64,000 nucleotides of DNA from Mixta intestinalis. GTDB taxonomy: Bacteria > Pseudomonadota > Gammaproteobacteria > Enterobacterales > Enterobacteriaceae. A program made the position numbers and the translations under genes. Under the pieces are notes generated by a model. The model did not search any database. It was not told where the DNA came from and saw only the letters and a list, made by a program, of their open reading frames with translations. The DNA is taken from NCBI RefSeq assembly GCF_009914055.1, contig NZ_CP028271.1:4402001-4466000 (forward strand), read 5' to 3'. Positions 24,311 to 33,725 of this stretch are shown in pieces. Position 1 is the stretch's first letter; the number at the start of each line of letters is the position of its first letter.

Positions 24311-25570
24311 ATGGCTCTGACAGATATCAAAGTGCGTTCTGCGAAACCGCAGGAAAAGGAGTACACCCTTGTCGATGGGGATGGCATGTTTTTGCTTATT
24401 CACCCTAACGGCTCAAAATACTGGCGGTTCCGTTTTCGCTTTGGTGGTAAGCAGCACCTGATGGCGTTTGGTGTTTATCCTGAAACGTCATTAGCTGATG
24501 CTCGTCAAAAGAGGGAAGAGGCCAGAAGGCTTGTTGCTGCTGGAATCGATCCTCGCGAGCATAAGCGTGCTGTAAAAGAGGAGCAGGCAAAAGAGGCCAT
24601 TACCTTTGAGTCTGTTGCCAGAGAGTGGCATGCCACTAATAAAAAATGGTCAGAAGAACATAGCAGACGGGTGCTGAAAAGCCTGGAAGATAATCTGTTC
24701 TCCGTAATTGGCAAACGCTGTATCGAAGAGCTAAAAACTCGTGATCTGCTTGCCCCCATAAAAGTCGTTGAGGCTACAGGCCGCTTTGAAGTCGCTTCTC
24801 GTCTTCAGCAACGAACCACTGCCATCATGCGGTATGCGGTGCAAAGTGGCTTAATTGATTACAATCCGGCCCAAGAGATGGCTGGAGCAATTGCTTCTAG
24901 TAACCGTGTCCATCGACCAGCGCTTGAGCTGAAACGCCTACCTGAGCTACTCCACCGAATTGACAGTTACACTGGGCGCGCTATGACCCGCTTGGCCGTT
25001 GAACTCACCTTGCTAATTTTTATCCGGTCTAGTGAGCTTCGTTTTGCTCGCTGGTCTGAAATCGATTTTGAAACGGCAATGTGGACGATACCTGCTGAAC
25101 GAGAAGCTATCGAAGGAGTGAAGCATTCTCAACGTGGTTCTAAAATGCGCACACCTCATTTGGTTCCATTATCTCATCAGGCTTTAGCAATCCTTAAACA
25201 GGTTCACAAGCTTAGCGGCGAGCGCGATTTTGTTTTCGTTGGAGATCACAACCCTCGTAAACCGATGAGTGAAAACACGGTGAATAAGGCACTTCGTGTT
25301 ATGGGCTATGACACAAAAGTAGAGGTTTGTGGGCATGGTTTCAGGACAATGGCGTGTAGTTCGCTGATTGAGTCAGGATTATGGTCTAGGGATGCGGTTG
25401 AACGGCAGATGAGCCATATGGAGCGTAACTCTGTGCGAGCTGCGTATATTCATAAGGCGGAGCATTTGGACGAGCGTAGATTGATGCTGCAGTGGTGGGC
25501 TGATTTTCTTGATGTGAATCGGGAGAAGGGGATTAGTCCTTTTGATTTTGGTAAGCAAGCAGCAAGATGA
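24311..25570 (+). CDS. P4-family tyrosine integrase (second island)
   Basis: A 419-residue integrase with the DUF4102 start MALTDIKVRSAKPQEKEYTLVDGDGMFL. Catalytic parts are FIRSSELRFARWSEI (Arg I), HGFRTMACSS (His-x-x-Arg) and RAAYIHKAEHLDERR (Tyr). It is closely related to the first integrase (for example shared LPELL and MRVMGYDTK-EVCGHGFRTMA), as expected for enzymes using the same attB. It starts 199 bp from att copy 2 with SD AAGGAG. All catalytic residues are present, so it is probably active. Confidence 0.95.
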   Translation: MALTDIKVRSAKPQEKEYTLVDGDGMFLLIHPNGSKYWRFRFRFGGKQHLMAFGVYPETSLADARQKREEARRLVAAGIDPREHKRAVKEEQAKEAITFESVAREWHATNKKWSEEHSRRVLKSLEDNLFSVIGKRCIEELKTRDLLAPIKVVEATGRFEVASRLQQRTTAIMRYAVQSGLIDYNPAQEMAGAIASSNRVHRPALELKRLPELLHRIDSYTGRAMTRLAVELTLLIFIRSSELRFARWSEIDFETAMWTIPAEREAIEGVKHSQRGSKMRTPHLVPLSHQALAILKQVHKLSGERDFVFVGDHNPRKPMSENTVNKALRVMGYDTKVEVCGHGFRTMACSSLIESGLWSRDAVERQMSHMERNSVRAAYIHKAEHLDERRLMLQWWADFLDVNREKGISPFDFGKQAAR

Positions 25571-25641
25571 ACTTTTTCAATAGTCACAATTTGTTGAAAA
25601 ATCAATGCGTTGAAAATTTTTTGGCATCTTGGGTAATATTA

Positions 25642-25743
25642 TTTTATGTAATTTTTAAAAATTACATAAAAAAGAATTGACGGCAACACAATCTCGTTGT
25701 TTAATGGCCTTAGTTTCAAGTGAGGTAATTTTTAAAAATTACC
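25642..25743. promoter_or_regulatory. Promoter of the restriction operon flanked by two palindromes
   Basis: A 30-bp perfect palindrome (25642-25671) and a 20-bp one (25724-25743) share the core GTAATTTTTAAAAATTAC. Between them is a good sigma-70 promoter: TTGACG at 25677-25682, a 17-bp spacer and TTTAAT at 25700-25705. The palindrome centres are 77 bp apart. The layout suits a repressor that binds both sites, perhaps by looping. The first palindrome may also end integrase transcription. Confidence 0.65.
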
Positions 25744-25815
25744 AATTTGAACATGAGTGGGCGAGTTCTTGGCGGAATACCCACAAATCTAAAATTTTAA
25801 AACGAGGGTTGAAAC

Positions 25816-26826
25816 ATGGTGACAATTAAACAATGGGCCGAGATTGATGCCAATTACGATGATACTTTACTTTTGGGGAATGGTGCAAGTATCGCTGTTA
25901 ATAGCGATTTTGCCTATCGTAGCTTATGTCAGAAGTTGACCGAGCTCAGTTCAGATGGCCAGCTGACAGCCTTGTTCGAACTATTTGATACGCAAGATTT
26001 TGAGTTGATTTTGCATCGTCTGTGGATTGCAACTCAAGTAAATCAACAGCTCGGTGTGCCTGAAAATGCAACGACTGAGAGGTATAAGTTACTTAGAAAT
26101 CTGTTGATACAATGTGTGAGCCAAAATCATCCTGAGCATTATGAGGTATCGGATGTGCTAATCAAAATCCGTGCTTTTATAGGCAGATTTAAGACAGTCT
26201 TATCTCTGAATTATGATCTTATTGTGTACTGGGCATCTTTGCTAGAAGATACAACTACCGGGAAATTAAAGGATTGCTTCATAAATCGTTTGTTTAATGA
26301 ACAGTTAGATTGGAGTGATTTTAGAGACTTACATTGGAAAGATCGTGAAAAAGGTTACAAGACGACAAGTTTAGTCTTCTATCCACATGGCTCTCTGATT
26401 TTGGCCCAAGACTTCAATGGTCAAGAGTCCAAATTACATACTAATCCTCATGGTGACGGAAATTATCTTCAGCAAATATCTCAGCAATGGAATTCTGCAG
26501 CAGTTACACCAGTTTTTGTTTCTGAAGGGACAAGTAAGCAAAAACTAAGTGCGATTGCTCGTAGTCGTTATCTGGATACCGTCTACCGTGAAGTTCTACC
26601 AGAGAAAAAGGAAAGTATCGTGATTTATGGGTGGAGTATGGGGGAAAATGACACCCATATACTCGATGCACTGAAAAAAAGTCAGCCATCAAGGATTGCG
26701 ATTTCAGTGTATGGCACTGATACCTCTGACTGTGATGCAATTGAAAGAATGTTAAAAGCGGTGTTTGGTCAAGGTTTACTCGTCGAGTTTTTCGACAGTG
26801 AAAGCGCCAACTGCTGGTGCCATTAA
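25816..26826 (+). CDS. DUF4917 (SIR2-like fold) protein of the restriction operon
   Basis: A 336-residue protein that I assign to DUF4917, a group with a SIR2-like Rossmann fold. Supporting features are the N-terminal TLLLGNGASIAVNSDFAYRSL (a GNGxS nucleotide-binding turn), the VLSLNYDLIVYWA strand with Asn-Tyr-Asp, the histidine in VFYPHGSLIL, and the late GWSMGENDTHIL. SIR2-like proteins in defence systems often hydrolyse NAD, but that activity is not shown here. It is first in the hsd operon, directly after the twin-palindrome promoter, and is followed by a half-length specificity-like gene. Confidence 0.65.
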   Translation: MVTIKQWAEIDANYDDTLLLGNGASIAVNSDFAYRSLCQKLTELSSDGQLTALFELFDTQDFELILHRLWIATQVNQQLGVPENATTERYKLLRNLLIQCVSQNHPEHYEVSDVLIKIRAFIGRFKTVLSLNYDLIVYWASLLEDTTTGKLKDCFINRLFNEQLDWSDFRDLHWKDREKGYKTTSLVFYPHGSLILAQDFNGQESKLHTNPHGDGNYLQQISQQWNSAAVTPVFVSEGTSKQKLSAIARSRYLDTVYREVLPEKKESIVIYGWSMGENDTHILDALKKSQPSRIAISVYGTDTSDCDAIERMLKAVFGQGLLVEFFDSESANCWCH

Positions 26827-26836
26827 ACAAGCGAAA

Positions 26837-26857
26837 GGGGGCACAGCCCCCGATTTT
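26837..26857 (+). terminator. Small hairpin between DUF4917 and the half-S gene
   Basis: GGGGGC-ACA-GCCCCC followed by GATTTTA, 10 bp after the DUF4917 stop. It may act as a weak intra-operon terminator or RNA-stabilising stem. Confidence 0.45.
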
Positions 26858-26869
26858 ACGAGGATAAAA

Positions 26870-27445
26870 ATGGGAAAAATCGTCTATAGCGACATTGCAA
26901 ATTTTATCCCCGGAGTAAACCTGTCACGCATAGAGTCGGAAGAATCAGGAGAAGAGTATCGTTTTTATACAGCACAGCTGCATCAGATCGATGACTGGCA
27001 ACCTGAAGTGATAGTTTCTGAAAAAGAACAGGTGGTTAAGAGTACGTCGTTACTAAAAGTGACAAGAGAAAATGATGTCATTATTAACTTAGCGAACGCT
27101 AAAGCTGTTCTTGTTAAGCAGGAGCATGCGGGGCGAATATTGGGCAATAACTTTGTTAAGGTCGAGTTGGATGTTAGCAGAGTCTCTCCATTGTTTTGGA
27201 TTTGGCATTTCAATGAGAGCAAAGCTATAGCCCAACAAAAATCAGTTGTTCTACAGGGGTCAACTGTACCTAAGTTAACTCTGCAAATGGTTCGTCAATT
27301 TGAACTCGATTTGCCTCGATTAAAAAAGCAACAAGCGATAGGTGAGCTGTATCTTCATCTCAGGATGAAAGATTACTACGAGTACAACTTGATGAAATTA
27401 AAACAACAATATTATTTTGCAAGAATTGAAAATTTATCAAAATAA
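26870..27445 (+). CDS. Half-length HsdS-like (single TRD) protein
   Basis: A 191-residue protein resembling one target-recognition half of a type I specificity subunit: DIANFIPGVNLSR, then DVIINLANAKAVLVKQEHAGRILGNNFVKVELD, LFWIWHFNESKAI and the conserved-helix-like ending LPRLKKQQAIGELYLHLRMKDYY. The order (TRD then a QQxIGxLY...L helix) is that of HsdS. I start at the ATG at 26870 with ACGAGGATAAAA upstream; an in-frame start at 26765 lies inside the previous gene. It sits between DUF4917 and hsdM, 20 bp before hsdM. Whether it joins the methyltransferase or has its own target is unknown. Confidence 0.65.
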   Translation: MGKIVYSDIANFIPGVNLSRIESEESGEEYRFYTAQLHQIDDWQPEVIVSEKEQVVKSTSLLKVTRENDVIINLANAKAVLVKQEHAGRILGNNFVKVELDVSRVSPLFWIWHFNESKAIAQQKSVVLQGSTVPKLTLQMVRQFELDLPRLKKQQAIGELYLHLRMKDYYEYNLMKLKQQYYFARIENLSK

Positions 27446-27464
27446 TCAATAAGTAAGGTTTGTT

Positions 27465-29072
27465 ATGTCTCCCCAGATTGAAGCGCAAAATTTAAGTGAA
27501 CTGCAAGGCCGCCTGTGGAATATCGCCGATACTCTGCGCGGTAAGATGAATGCCGATGAATTCCGCGACTACTGCTTAGGTTTTATTTTCTATAAATATC
27601 TTTCTGAAAAATTCGTTGCTTACGCTAACAAAATTTTGGCGGAAGATGGCATTCAGTACAACGATCTGACTCCTGAACATCCAGCGTATCAGGACATTGT
27701 TGACGCAGTAAAAGAGGATAGTATCCCGTCCTTAGGCTACTTTTTGCCGCCAACCGATCTGTTCCACACTATGGCAGAACGAGTTGCTAAAGATCCCAAA
27801 GGTGCAGGCACCGGCTTTATTCTGGAAGACCTCGCCACTACCCTACGCAGCATTGAACAAAGCACGTTGGGCACCGACTCCGCGGATGACTTCAGCAACC
27901 TGTTTGAAGATCTCGATTTAGGCTCCAGCAAGCTTGGTAATACTGCGAAAGCGAAAAACGAATTGATCGGCAAAGTCGTCACGGAACTCGACAAACTGAG
28001 CTTTAACCTGAGCGAAGCAAGTTCCGATATTCTGGGGGATGCCTACGAGTACCTGATCGGTCAGTTCGCCTCTGGCGCAGGTAAGAAAGCCGGTGAGTTC
28101 TATACTCCACAGCCGGTTTCCACTCTGCTGGCTAAAATCGTCACCACTCACAAGCTGAAGCTGAAAAACGTATATGACCCGACCTGTGGCTCTGGCTCAT
28201 TGTTATTACGCGTAAAACGTGAAGCCTCGTCGGTGGGTAAAATCTATGGTCAGGAGATGAACCGTACTACCTACAACCTGGCGCGTATGAATATGATTCT
28301 GCACGGAGTTCACTATGCAGATTTTGAGATCATTCAGGAAGATACGCTGGAGCACCCGCAGCATACGCATCTGAAATTTGACGCCATCGTTGCTAACCCA
28401 CCGTTCTCCGCCAAGTGGAGCGCCAGCCCGCTGTTTATGAACGATGACCGCTTCGCCCAGTACGGTAAATTGGCACCGTCGAGCAAAGCAGACATGGCGT
28501 TTGTGCAGCATATGTTTCACCATTTGGAAGATGACGGCACCATGGCAGTTGTTCTGCCTCATGGGGTCTTATTCCGTGGTGCAGCGGAAGGTCATATCCG
28601 TCAGTTTATGATTGAGAAGCTGAACTGCATTGATGCGGTGATCGGCCTGCCTGCCAACATCTTTTACGGCACCAGTATTCCGACCTGTGTGTTGGTGCTG
28701 CGTAAATGCCGTAAGCACAACGACAGTATTCTGTTTATCGACGCCAGCAACGATTTTGAGAAGGTGAAAACCCAGAACCGCCTGTTGCCCAAGCATATCG
28801 ATAAAATCGCCGATACCTACAACGACTGGAAAGCACTCGAGAAGTACAGCCATATCGCGACGCTGGAAGAGATCCGTAACAACGATTACAACCTAAATAT
28901 TCCTCGCTATGTCGATACCTTTGAAGCGGAAGAAGAGGTTGATCTCAACGCCGTGGCGCAGGAAATTCGGGATCTGGAAAGGAAAGTAGCGGAGATCGAT
29001 AAGACCATAGCTGGGTTTTGCCAGGAGTTGGGGATTGTAACGCCGTTTACGTTGGTCGAGGGGAATAAGTAA
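27465..29072 (+). CDS. hsdM: Type I restriction-modification methyltransferase HsdM
   Basis: A 535-residue adenine N6-methyltransferase subunit. The N-terminal helical domain (LSELQGRLWNIADTLRGKMNADEFRDYCLGFIFYKYLSEKF) is typical. The catalytic domain has EFYTPQPVSTLL (residues 211-222), the AdoMet motif DPTCGSGSLL (238-247) and the catalytic NPPF (311-314). It resembles the IC (EcoR124-type) branch. The stop overlaps the hsdS start (TAATG at 29070-29074). The gene is less AT-rich than its upstream neighbours. Confidence 0.95.
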   Translation: MSPQIEAQNLSELQGRLWNIADTLRGKMNADEFRDYCLGFIFYKYLSEKFVAYANKILAEDGIQYNDLTPEHPAYQDIVDAVKEDSIPSLGYFLPPTDLFHTMAERVAKDPKGAGTGFILEDLATTLRSIEQSTLGTDSADDFSNLFEDLDLGSSKLGNTAKAKNELIGKVVTELDKLSFNLSEASSDILGDAYEYLIGQFASGAGKKAGEFYTPQPVSTLLAKIVTTHKLKLKNVYDPTCGSGSLLLRVKREASSVGKIYGQEMNRTTYNLARMNMILHGVHYADFEIIQEDTLEHPQHTHLKFDAIVANPPFSAKWSASPLFMNDDRFAQYGKLAPSSKADMAFVQHMFHHLEDDGTMAVVLPHGVLFRGAAEGHIRQFMIEKLNCIDAVIGLPANIFYGTSIPTCVLVLRKCRKHNDSILFIDASNDFEKVKTQNRLLPKHIDKIADTYNDWKALEKYSHIATLEEIRNNDYNLNIPRYVDTFEAEEEVDLNAVAQEIRDLERKVAEIDKTIAGFCQELGIVTPFTLVEGNK

Positions 29073-30295
29073 TGGTGCCGAAATTACGATTCAGTGAATT
29101 TAACATGCCATGGAAGCAAACAACTTTAGGGAGCGTTAGTTCTTACGCTGCCTATGGCATGAACAGTTCAGCGATTGAATTTGATGGCGTAAATAAATAT
29201 ATTCGAATCACGGATATAGATGACGATACAAGGGAGTTCATTCCTTCCCCCTTAACTACTCCATCAGGTAAGCTTGAAAATCAATATCTTCTTAATAAAG
29301 GTGATATCGTTTTTGCTCGAACAGGAGCAAGCGTAGGTAAGTCATATTTATATAAACAAAAAGATGGCAGGCTTTATTTTGCTGGATTTCTTATAAAACT
29401 AACAATAAACAAAGCCAATCCATATTTTGTTTATAACCAAACACTTACTGAAAAATATCGTAAGTGGATTAAAGTTTATTCAATGAGATCAGGGCAGCCA
29501 GGCATTAATGCTGAAGAGTATAAAGAGTTTGAATTTGCAATACCTTCTTTAGAAGAACAAACCAGAATCGCTGACTTTCTGTCCTCTGTTGACGAAAGAA
29601 TTACGTTGCTGAACAAGCAGTACGACCTGCTGTGCAGGTACAAAAAAGGCATGATGCAGAAGATTTTTAGTCAGGAAGTGCGGTTTAAGGATAACCATGG
29701 AAGGAGTTTTCCAAAATGGACTATGAGGAAATTCTCCGACTTCTTCACTATAGGATCTAGTAAACGAGTTTTACAGGATGATTGGGTAAATGAAGGAGTT
29801 CCATTTTATAGAACAAGAGAACTCGTAAGCTTATCTAAGAAAGAAAAGTTTAAAAGTGAAATATTCATAACTGAAGATAATTATACTTACTTAAAAGATA
29901 AGTATGGGGTTCCTGCTGTTGGTGATTTTCTAGTTAGTGGGGTTGGAACATTAGGTATAATTCATCAAGTTAGAAATGATAACCCATTCTATTTTAAAGA
30001 TGGAAATGTCTTATGGTTCAAGAAAAATAATGAAATAAATTCGGATTTTTTCTACCATGTGTTTAATAGCTCAAAAGTTCTCACACAGATCGTTAATCAT
30101 GCTGCAATTACAACGGTTGGGACTTATACCATTGAGAATGCTAAGAAAACAAAATTTATGTATCCTTCCTTGGAAGAGCAAAACAAAATTGCCAATCTTC
30201 TCTCTGCAATGGACGATAAAATCACCATTAAAAAAACAGAGCTGGACAAGTTAAAAACCTGGAAGCAAGGCCTGCTCCAGCAAATGTTTGTATAA
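29072..30295 (+). CDS. hsdS: Type I specificity subunit HsdS
   Basis: A 407-residue specificity subunit with the normal two target-recognition domains and two conserved helical regions. TRD1 covers about residues 1-160, ending IPSLEEQTRIADFLSSVDERITLLNKQYDLL. TRD2 covers about 210-375, ending YPSLEEQNKIANLLSAMDDKITIKKTELDKLKTWKQGLLQQMF. The TRD coding parts are AT-rich compared with hsdM and hsdR, a usual sign of TRD exchange. The start overlaps the hsdM stop. Confidence 0.93.
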   Translation: MVPKLRFSEFNMPWKQTTLGSVSSYAAYGMNSSAIEFDGVNKYIRITDIDDDTREFIPSPLTTPSGKLENQYLLNKGDIVFARTGASVGKSYLYKQKDGRLYFAGFLIKLTINKANPYFVYNQTLTEKYRKWIKVYSMRSGQPGINAEEYKEFEFAIPSLEEQTRIADFLSSVDERITLLNKQYDLLCRYKKGMMQKIFSQEVRFKDNHGRSFPKWTMRKFSDFFTIGSSKRVLQDDWVNEGVPFYRTRELVSLSKKEKFKSEIFITEDNYTYLKDKYGVPAVGDFLVSGVGTLGIIHQVRNDNPFYFKDGNVLWFKKNNEINSDFFYHVFNSSKVLTQIVNHAAITTVGTYTIENAKKTKFMYPSLEEQNKIANLLSAMDDKITIKKTELDKLKTWKQGLLQQMFV

Positions 30296-30353
30296 AAATA
30301 ATCCGGCCCGAAGTACTCCGGGCCTGCACAATATTTAAAGGCACTACACACTG

Positions 30354-33269
30354 ATGGCAACGCAAAGCGAATACGAGTTAGAAACGCAGCTGGTGGAACA
30401 GCTGGTGGGCATGCACTACGAACGGGTGAATGTCACCGACGAAACCAGTATGAAAGTCAATCTGCGAAAGCAGATTGAAATCCATAACCGACTGGAATCT
30501 GCGCCACTCACGGACGGCGAATTTAACCGTATTTTCTTGCACCTGACAAAAGGTAATGAAGTCATCGATCGCGCTAAAATCCTGCGCGATCGCTACCAGT
30601 TATTGCGTGATGACGGCACCGAGAAGTGGCTAAACTTTATCAATAAAGAGGAGTGGTGCCAGAACGAGTTTCAGGTGACGAGCCAGGTGAAGCAGTTCAA
30701 TGCCGAGCAAAACACACGTAAAACCCGCTTCGACGTCACGCTGCTGATCAACGGCCTGCCGCTAGTGCAGATTGAACTTAAGCGTCGTGGCCTGGGACTG
30801 AAAGAGGCCTTCAATCAGATCGATCGCTACCATCGGGATGCGTTCTGGGTCGGTAGCGGCCTGTTCCAGTATGTGCAGATCTTTATTATTAGCAACGGCG
30901 TGGATACCAAATATTACGCCAACAACCGCGCCAACCATTTTGAGCAGACCTTCTTCTGGACCGATGAAAAGAATAACCCGCTCAAAGCACTGGAGAAATT
31001 CACAGACGCATTTCTGAAAGTCTGTCACATCGCCAAAATGATCACTCACTACACGGTGCTGAACGAAACCCGTAAGTGCCTGATGGTGATGCGCCCCTAT
31101 CAGTTTTACGCCTGTGAGGCGATGATCCGCCATGTGAAGGAGAATCTCCACAAGCAGGGACGGCCGGAGAACGGCTATATCTGGCACACCACCGGCTCCG
31201 GTAAAACGCTGACCTCGTTTAAAGCCAGTCAGGTGATCATGGAAATGCCGGAAGTGGATCGGGTCATTTTTGTGGTTGATCGCCGGGATCTGGATTATCA
31301 GACGGCGAAAGAGTTCAACGGCTTTGCGAAAGACAGCGTGGATACAACCAACAACACGAGTACGCTGATAAAACATCTTAAGCAAAGCAGCACCAAGCTG
31401 ACCCTGACCACCATTCAGAAGCTGAATAACGCCATCACCCATGAAGGGTATAAAGCGCAGCTCGCACACCTGCGTAAAGAACGCATCGTCTTTATCTTTG
31501 ATGAATGCCACCGCAGCCAGTTCGGTGATACGCATAAAGCAATCGTGAACTTCTTCGAGAACGCACAGCTGTTTGGTTTTACCGGGACGCCAATCTTTGC
31601 TGATAACGTCAATATCACGAACGGCGTCAAACAGACCACCGAACTGTTGTTCGATAAATGCCTGCATAAATACGTGATTGTCGACGCCATCCGGGATGAA
31701 AACGTTCTGCGCTTTGCCGTGGAATATGTCGGCACTTATAAGCGCAAAGAGAGCAGCAATGAGATCGATATCGATGTGGAGGATATCGACACCAAAGAGG
31801 TGATGGAAAGCGACATCCGATTGGGCAAAGTCACCGACTACATTCTTGCCCACCATAACGCCAAGACCCGCAATCGTGAGTTTACCGCGATGTTCTGCGT
31901 CGGGTCAGTCAATATGCTGATCACCTACTACAAACTCTTTAAAGAAAAGCAGGCCGCACTGAAGGCGGCGGATGCTAACTACAAGCCGTTAAAGATTGCC
32001 ACTATCTTCACTTATGCCGCCAATGAAGCAGATAAAAGTGATAAAGAGGCGGTAAACGGCCTGCTGGATGAAGAGGATATTAGCTTGCCGCAGGGCGCGA
32101 AAGTTGATACCTCGAGTCGCGATCATCTGGATAGTTTTATCAAGGATTATAACGAGCTGTATGGCACCAGCTACTCGGCCAATGATTCAAAGAGCTTCTA
32201 CAATTACTACAAAAATATTGCTCAGCGCACCAAAGAGAAAGGCATCGATATTCTTCTGGTGGTGAATATGTTCCTCACCGGTTTCGACAGCCCGGCGCTG
32301 AACACGCTGTACGTCGATAAAAACCTGCGTTTTCACGGCCTGGTTCAGGCGTTTTCCCGCACCAACCGCATCCTCAACGAGAAGAAAAGCCACGGGAATA
32401 TCGTCTGCTTCCGTAATCTGAAGAAAGCCACCGACGATGCTATTGCCCTGTTCTCGAACAAAGACGCCTCTTCTACGGTGCTGGTCAAACCCTTTGACGA
32501 CTATTTCGGGGATTATCAGGACGCTGTCGATCGCTTGTTAACGCTGACGCCAACGGTGGAAAGCGTGGACGATTTACCGGATGAAGAAGCACAACTGGCG
32601 TTTGTAACGGCGTTCCGTGATGTGATGCGTTTGAAAAACATCCTCGAAAGCTTTGCCGATTTTGACGATGCGGCTAAACCGCTGTCGGACCAGACACTGG
32701 CGGATTTCACCAGTAAATACCTCGATATCTATGACAAGGTGAAAAAGCACTCAAGCAAAGAAAAAGTTTCGATTCTTGAAGATGTGGATTTTGAAGTCTC
32801 GTTGATTCATCGCGACGAAATTAACGTTGGCTACATTCTGCGTCTGCTGGTAGGCATTCAGGCGATGCCGCCAAAAGAGCAGCAGGAACAGAAGAAAAAG
32901 ATCATGGATATTGTCGACAGCGACGTCACGCTGCGCAGTAAACGTGAGCTTATTGATAACTTTATCGAAAAAAACCTGCTGCATGCCACGCATGACGAAG
33001 ATATTACTCAGGTGTTTGAAGCCTATGTTGAACAGGCAAAAGGTAAGGCGCTGGCAGCCTTGTGCAGCGAAGAACGACTCGATTCCATCAAACTGGCCAG
33101 CTTATTAGATAACTACCTTTTTACCGACGTAATGCCGCGAGAGGATGAAGTGGCGGAAACGCTGACTTGGACACCAAAGATTCTGGAACGTAAGAACGTG
33201 CGGGCACGTGTTTACGACCGTGTGCGCGATGTGATTGAAACTTTTATCAATGGGATGCGCGGGTTTTAA
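30354..33269 (+). CDS. hsdR: Type I restriction subunit HsdR
   Basis: A 971-residue endonuclease/translocase subunit. The N-terminal PD-(D/E)xK nuclease has Asp127 (RFDVTLLING) and Glu141-x-Lys143 (QIELKRRG). The SF2 motor has Walker A TTGSGKT (279-285), the DECH box (IVFIFDECHRSQFGD), FTGTPI, and later FLTGFDSPALNTLYVDK and QAFSRTNR. All motifs are intact, so the system should be able to cut. It starts 58 bp after hsdS. Confidence 0.95.
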   Translation: MATQSEYELETQLVEQLVGMHYERVNVTDETSMKVNLRKQIEIHNRLESAPLTDGEFNRIFLHLTKGNEVIDRAKILRDRYQLLRDDGTEKWLNFINKEEWCQNEFQVTSQVKQFNAEQNTRKTRFDVTLLINGLPLVQIELKRRGLGLKEAFNQIDRYHRDAFWVGSGLFQYVQIFIISNGVDTKYYANNRANHFEQTFFWTDEKNNPLKALEKFTDAFLKVCHIAKMITHYTVLNETRKCLMVMRPYQFYACEAMIRHVKENLHKQGRPENGYIWHTTGSGKTLTSFKASQVIMEMPEVDRVIFVVDRRDLDYQTAKEFNGFAKDSVDTTNNTSTLIKHLKQSSTKLTLTTIQKLNNAITHEGYKAQLAHLRKERIVFIFDECHRSQFGDTHKAIVNFFENAQLFGFTGTPIFADNVNITNGVKQTTELLFDKCLHKYVIVDAIRDENVLRFAVEYVGTYKRKESSNEIDIDVEDIDTKEVMESDIRLGKVTDYILAHHNAKTRNREFTAMFCVGSVNMLITYYKLFKEKQAALKAADANYKPLKIATIFTYAANEADKSDKEAVNGLLDEEDISLPQGAKVDTSSRDHLDSFIKDYNELYGTSYSANDSKSFYNYYKNIAQRTKEKGIDILLVVNMFLTGFDSPALNTLYVDKNLRFHGLVQAFSRTNRILNEKKSHGNIVCFRNLKKATDDAIALFSNKDASSTVLVKPFDDYFGDYQDAVDRLLTLTPTVESVDDLPDEEAQLAFVTAFRDVMRLKNILESFADFDDAAKPLSDQTLADFTSKYLDIYDKVKKHSSKEKVSILEDVDFEVSLIHRDEINVGYILRLLVGIQAMPPKEQQEQKKKIMDIVDSDVTLRSKRELIDNFIEKNLLHATHDEDITQVFEAYVEQAKGKALAALCSEERLDSIKLASLLDNYLFTDVMPREDEVAETLTWTPKILERKNVRARVYDRVRDVIETFINGMRGF

Positions 33270-33405
33270 TTTGAAAGGGTCAGCTGATTAATGGCCCTTT
33301 AATTCACAGTTTATATGCAAAATCAATATGTTAACTATGCATTTGTCAGGGGGCTAGTAGCATTAGGCTCATGGTAACTCATGTAATTCAGATAGTTAAT
33401 CACCC

Positions 33406-33567
33406 CATGAGTGCATTGATTACGTAATTCTGCATGAGCGGTGTCATATTGCCGAACACAGTCATAGCGATCGCTTTTACCGTCTGATGGGACAAGCTAT
33501 GCCGGAGTGGGAAGTAACAAAAACGCGGTTGGATGAGATGGCTGGGGTGATATTTTCTGATTTATGA
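33406..33567 (+). pseudogene. YgjP-type metallopeptidase remnant
   Basis: One frame reads HECIDYVILHERCHIAEHSH, then SDRFYRLMGQAMPEWEVTKTRL and a stop. This is the C-terminal motif of the YgjP/SprT-like metal-dependent hydrolases, whose HELCH zinc site is here HERCH. An adjacent frame upstream is closed by TAA, and there is no start. YgjP-like genes often follow hsdR in intact type I loci, so this is probably a decayed member of the operon. Confidence 0.7.
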
Positions 33568-33725
33568 TGTGGAGATGAGATTTTATCTTGGTTAGTAAAA
33601 TCAATGAGGTATATGTTCATCTCCTAACCAGTTGGAAGTACACTCAGTTGCTAAGTAACTTATCAGACTCCAGCTGATTGGTTTGACGCAACCGATCTAA
33701 TAAAAACCTTATCAGGGATGTTTAT

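Noticed and set aside
30762..31856. Long minus-strand frame of 364 codons inside hsdR
   Set aside because: It is antisense to conserved HsdR motor motifs and has no domain of its own.
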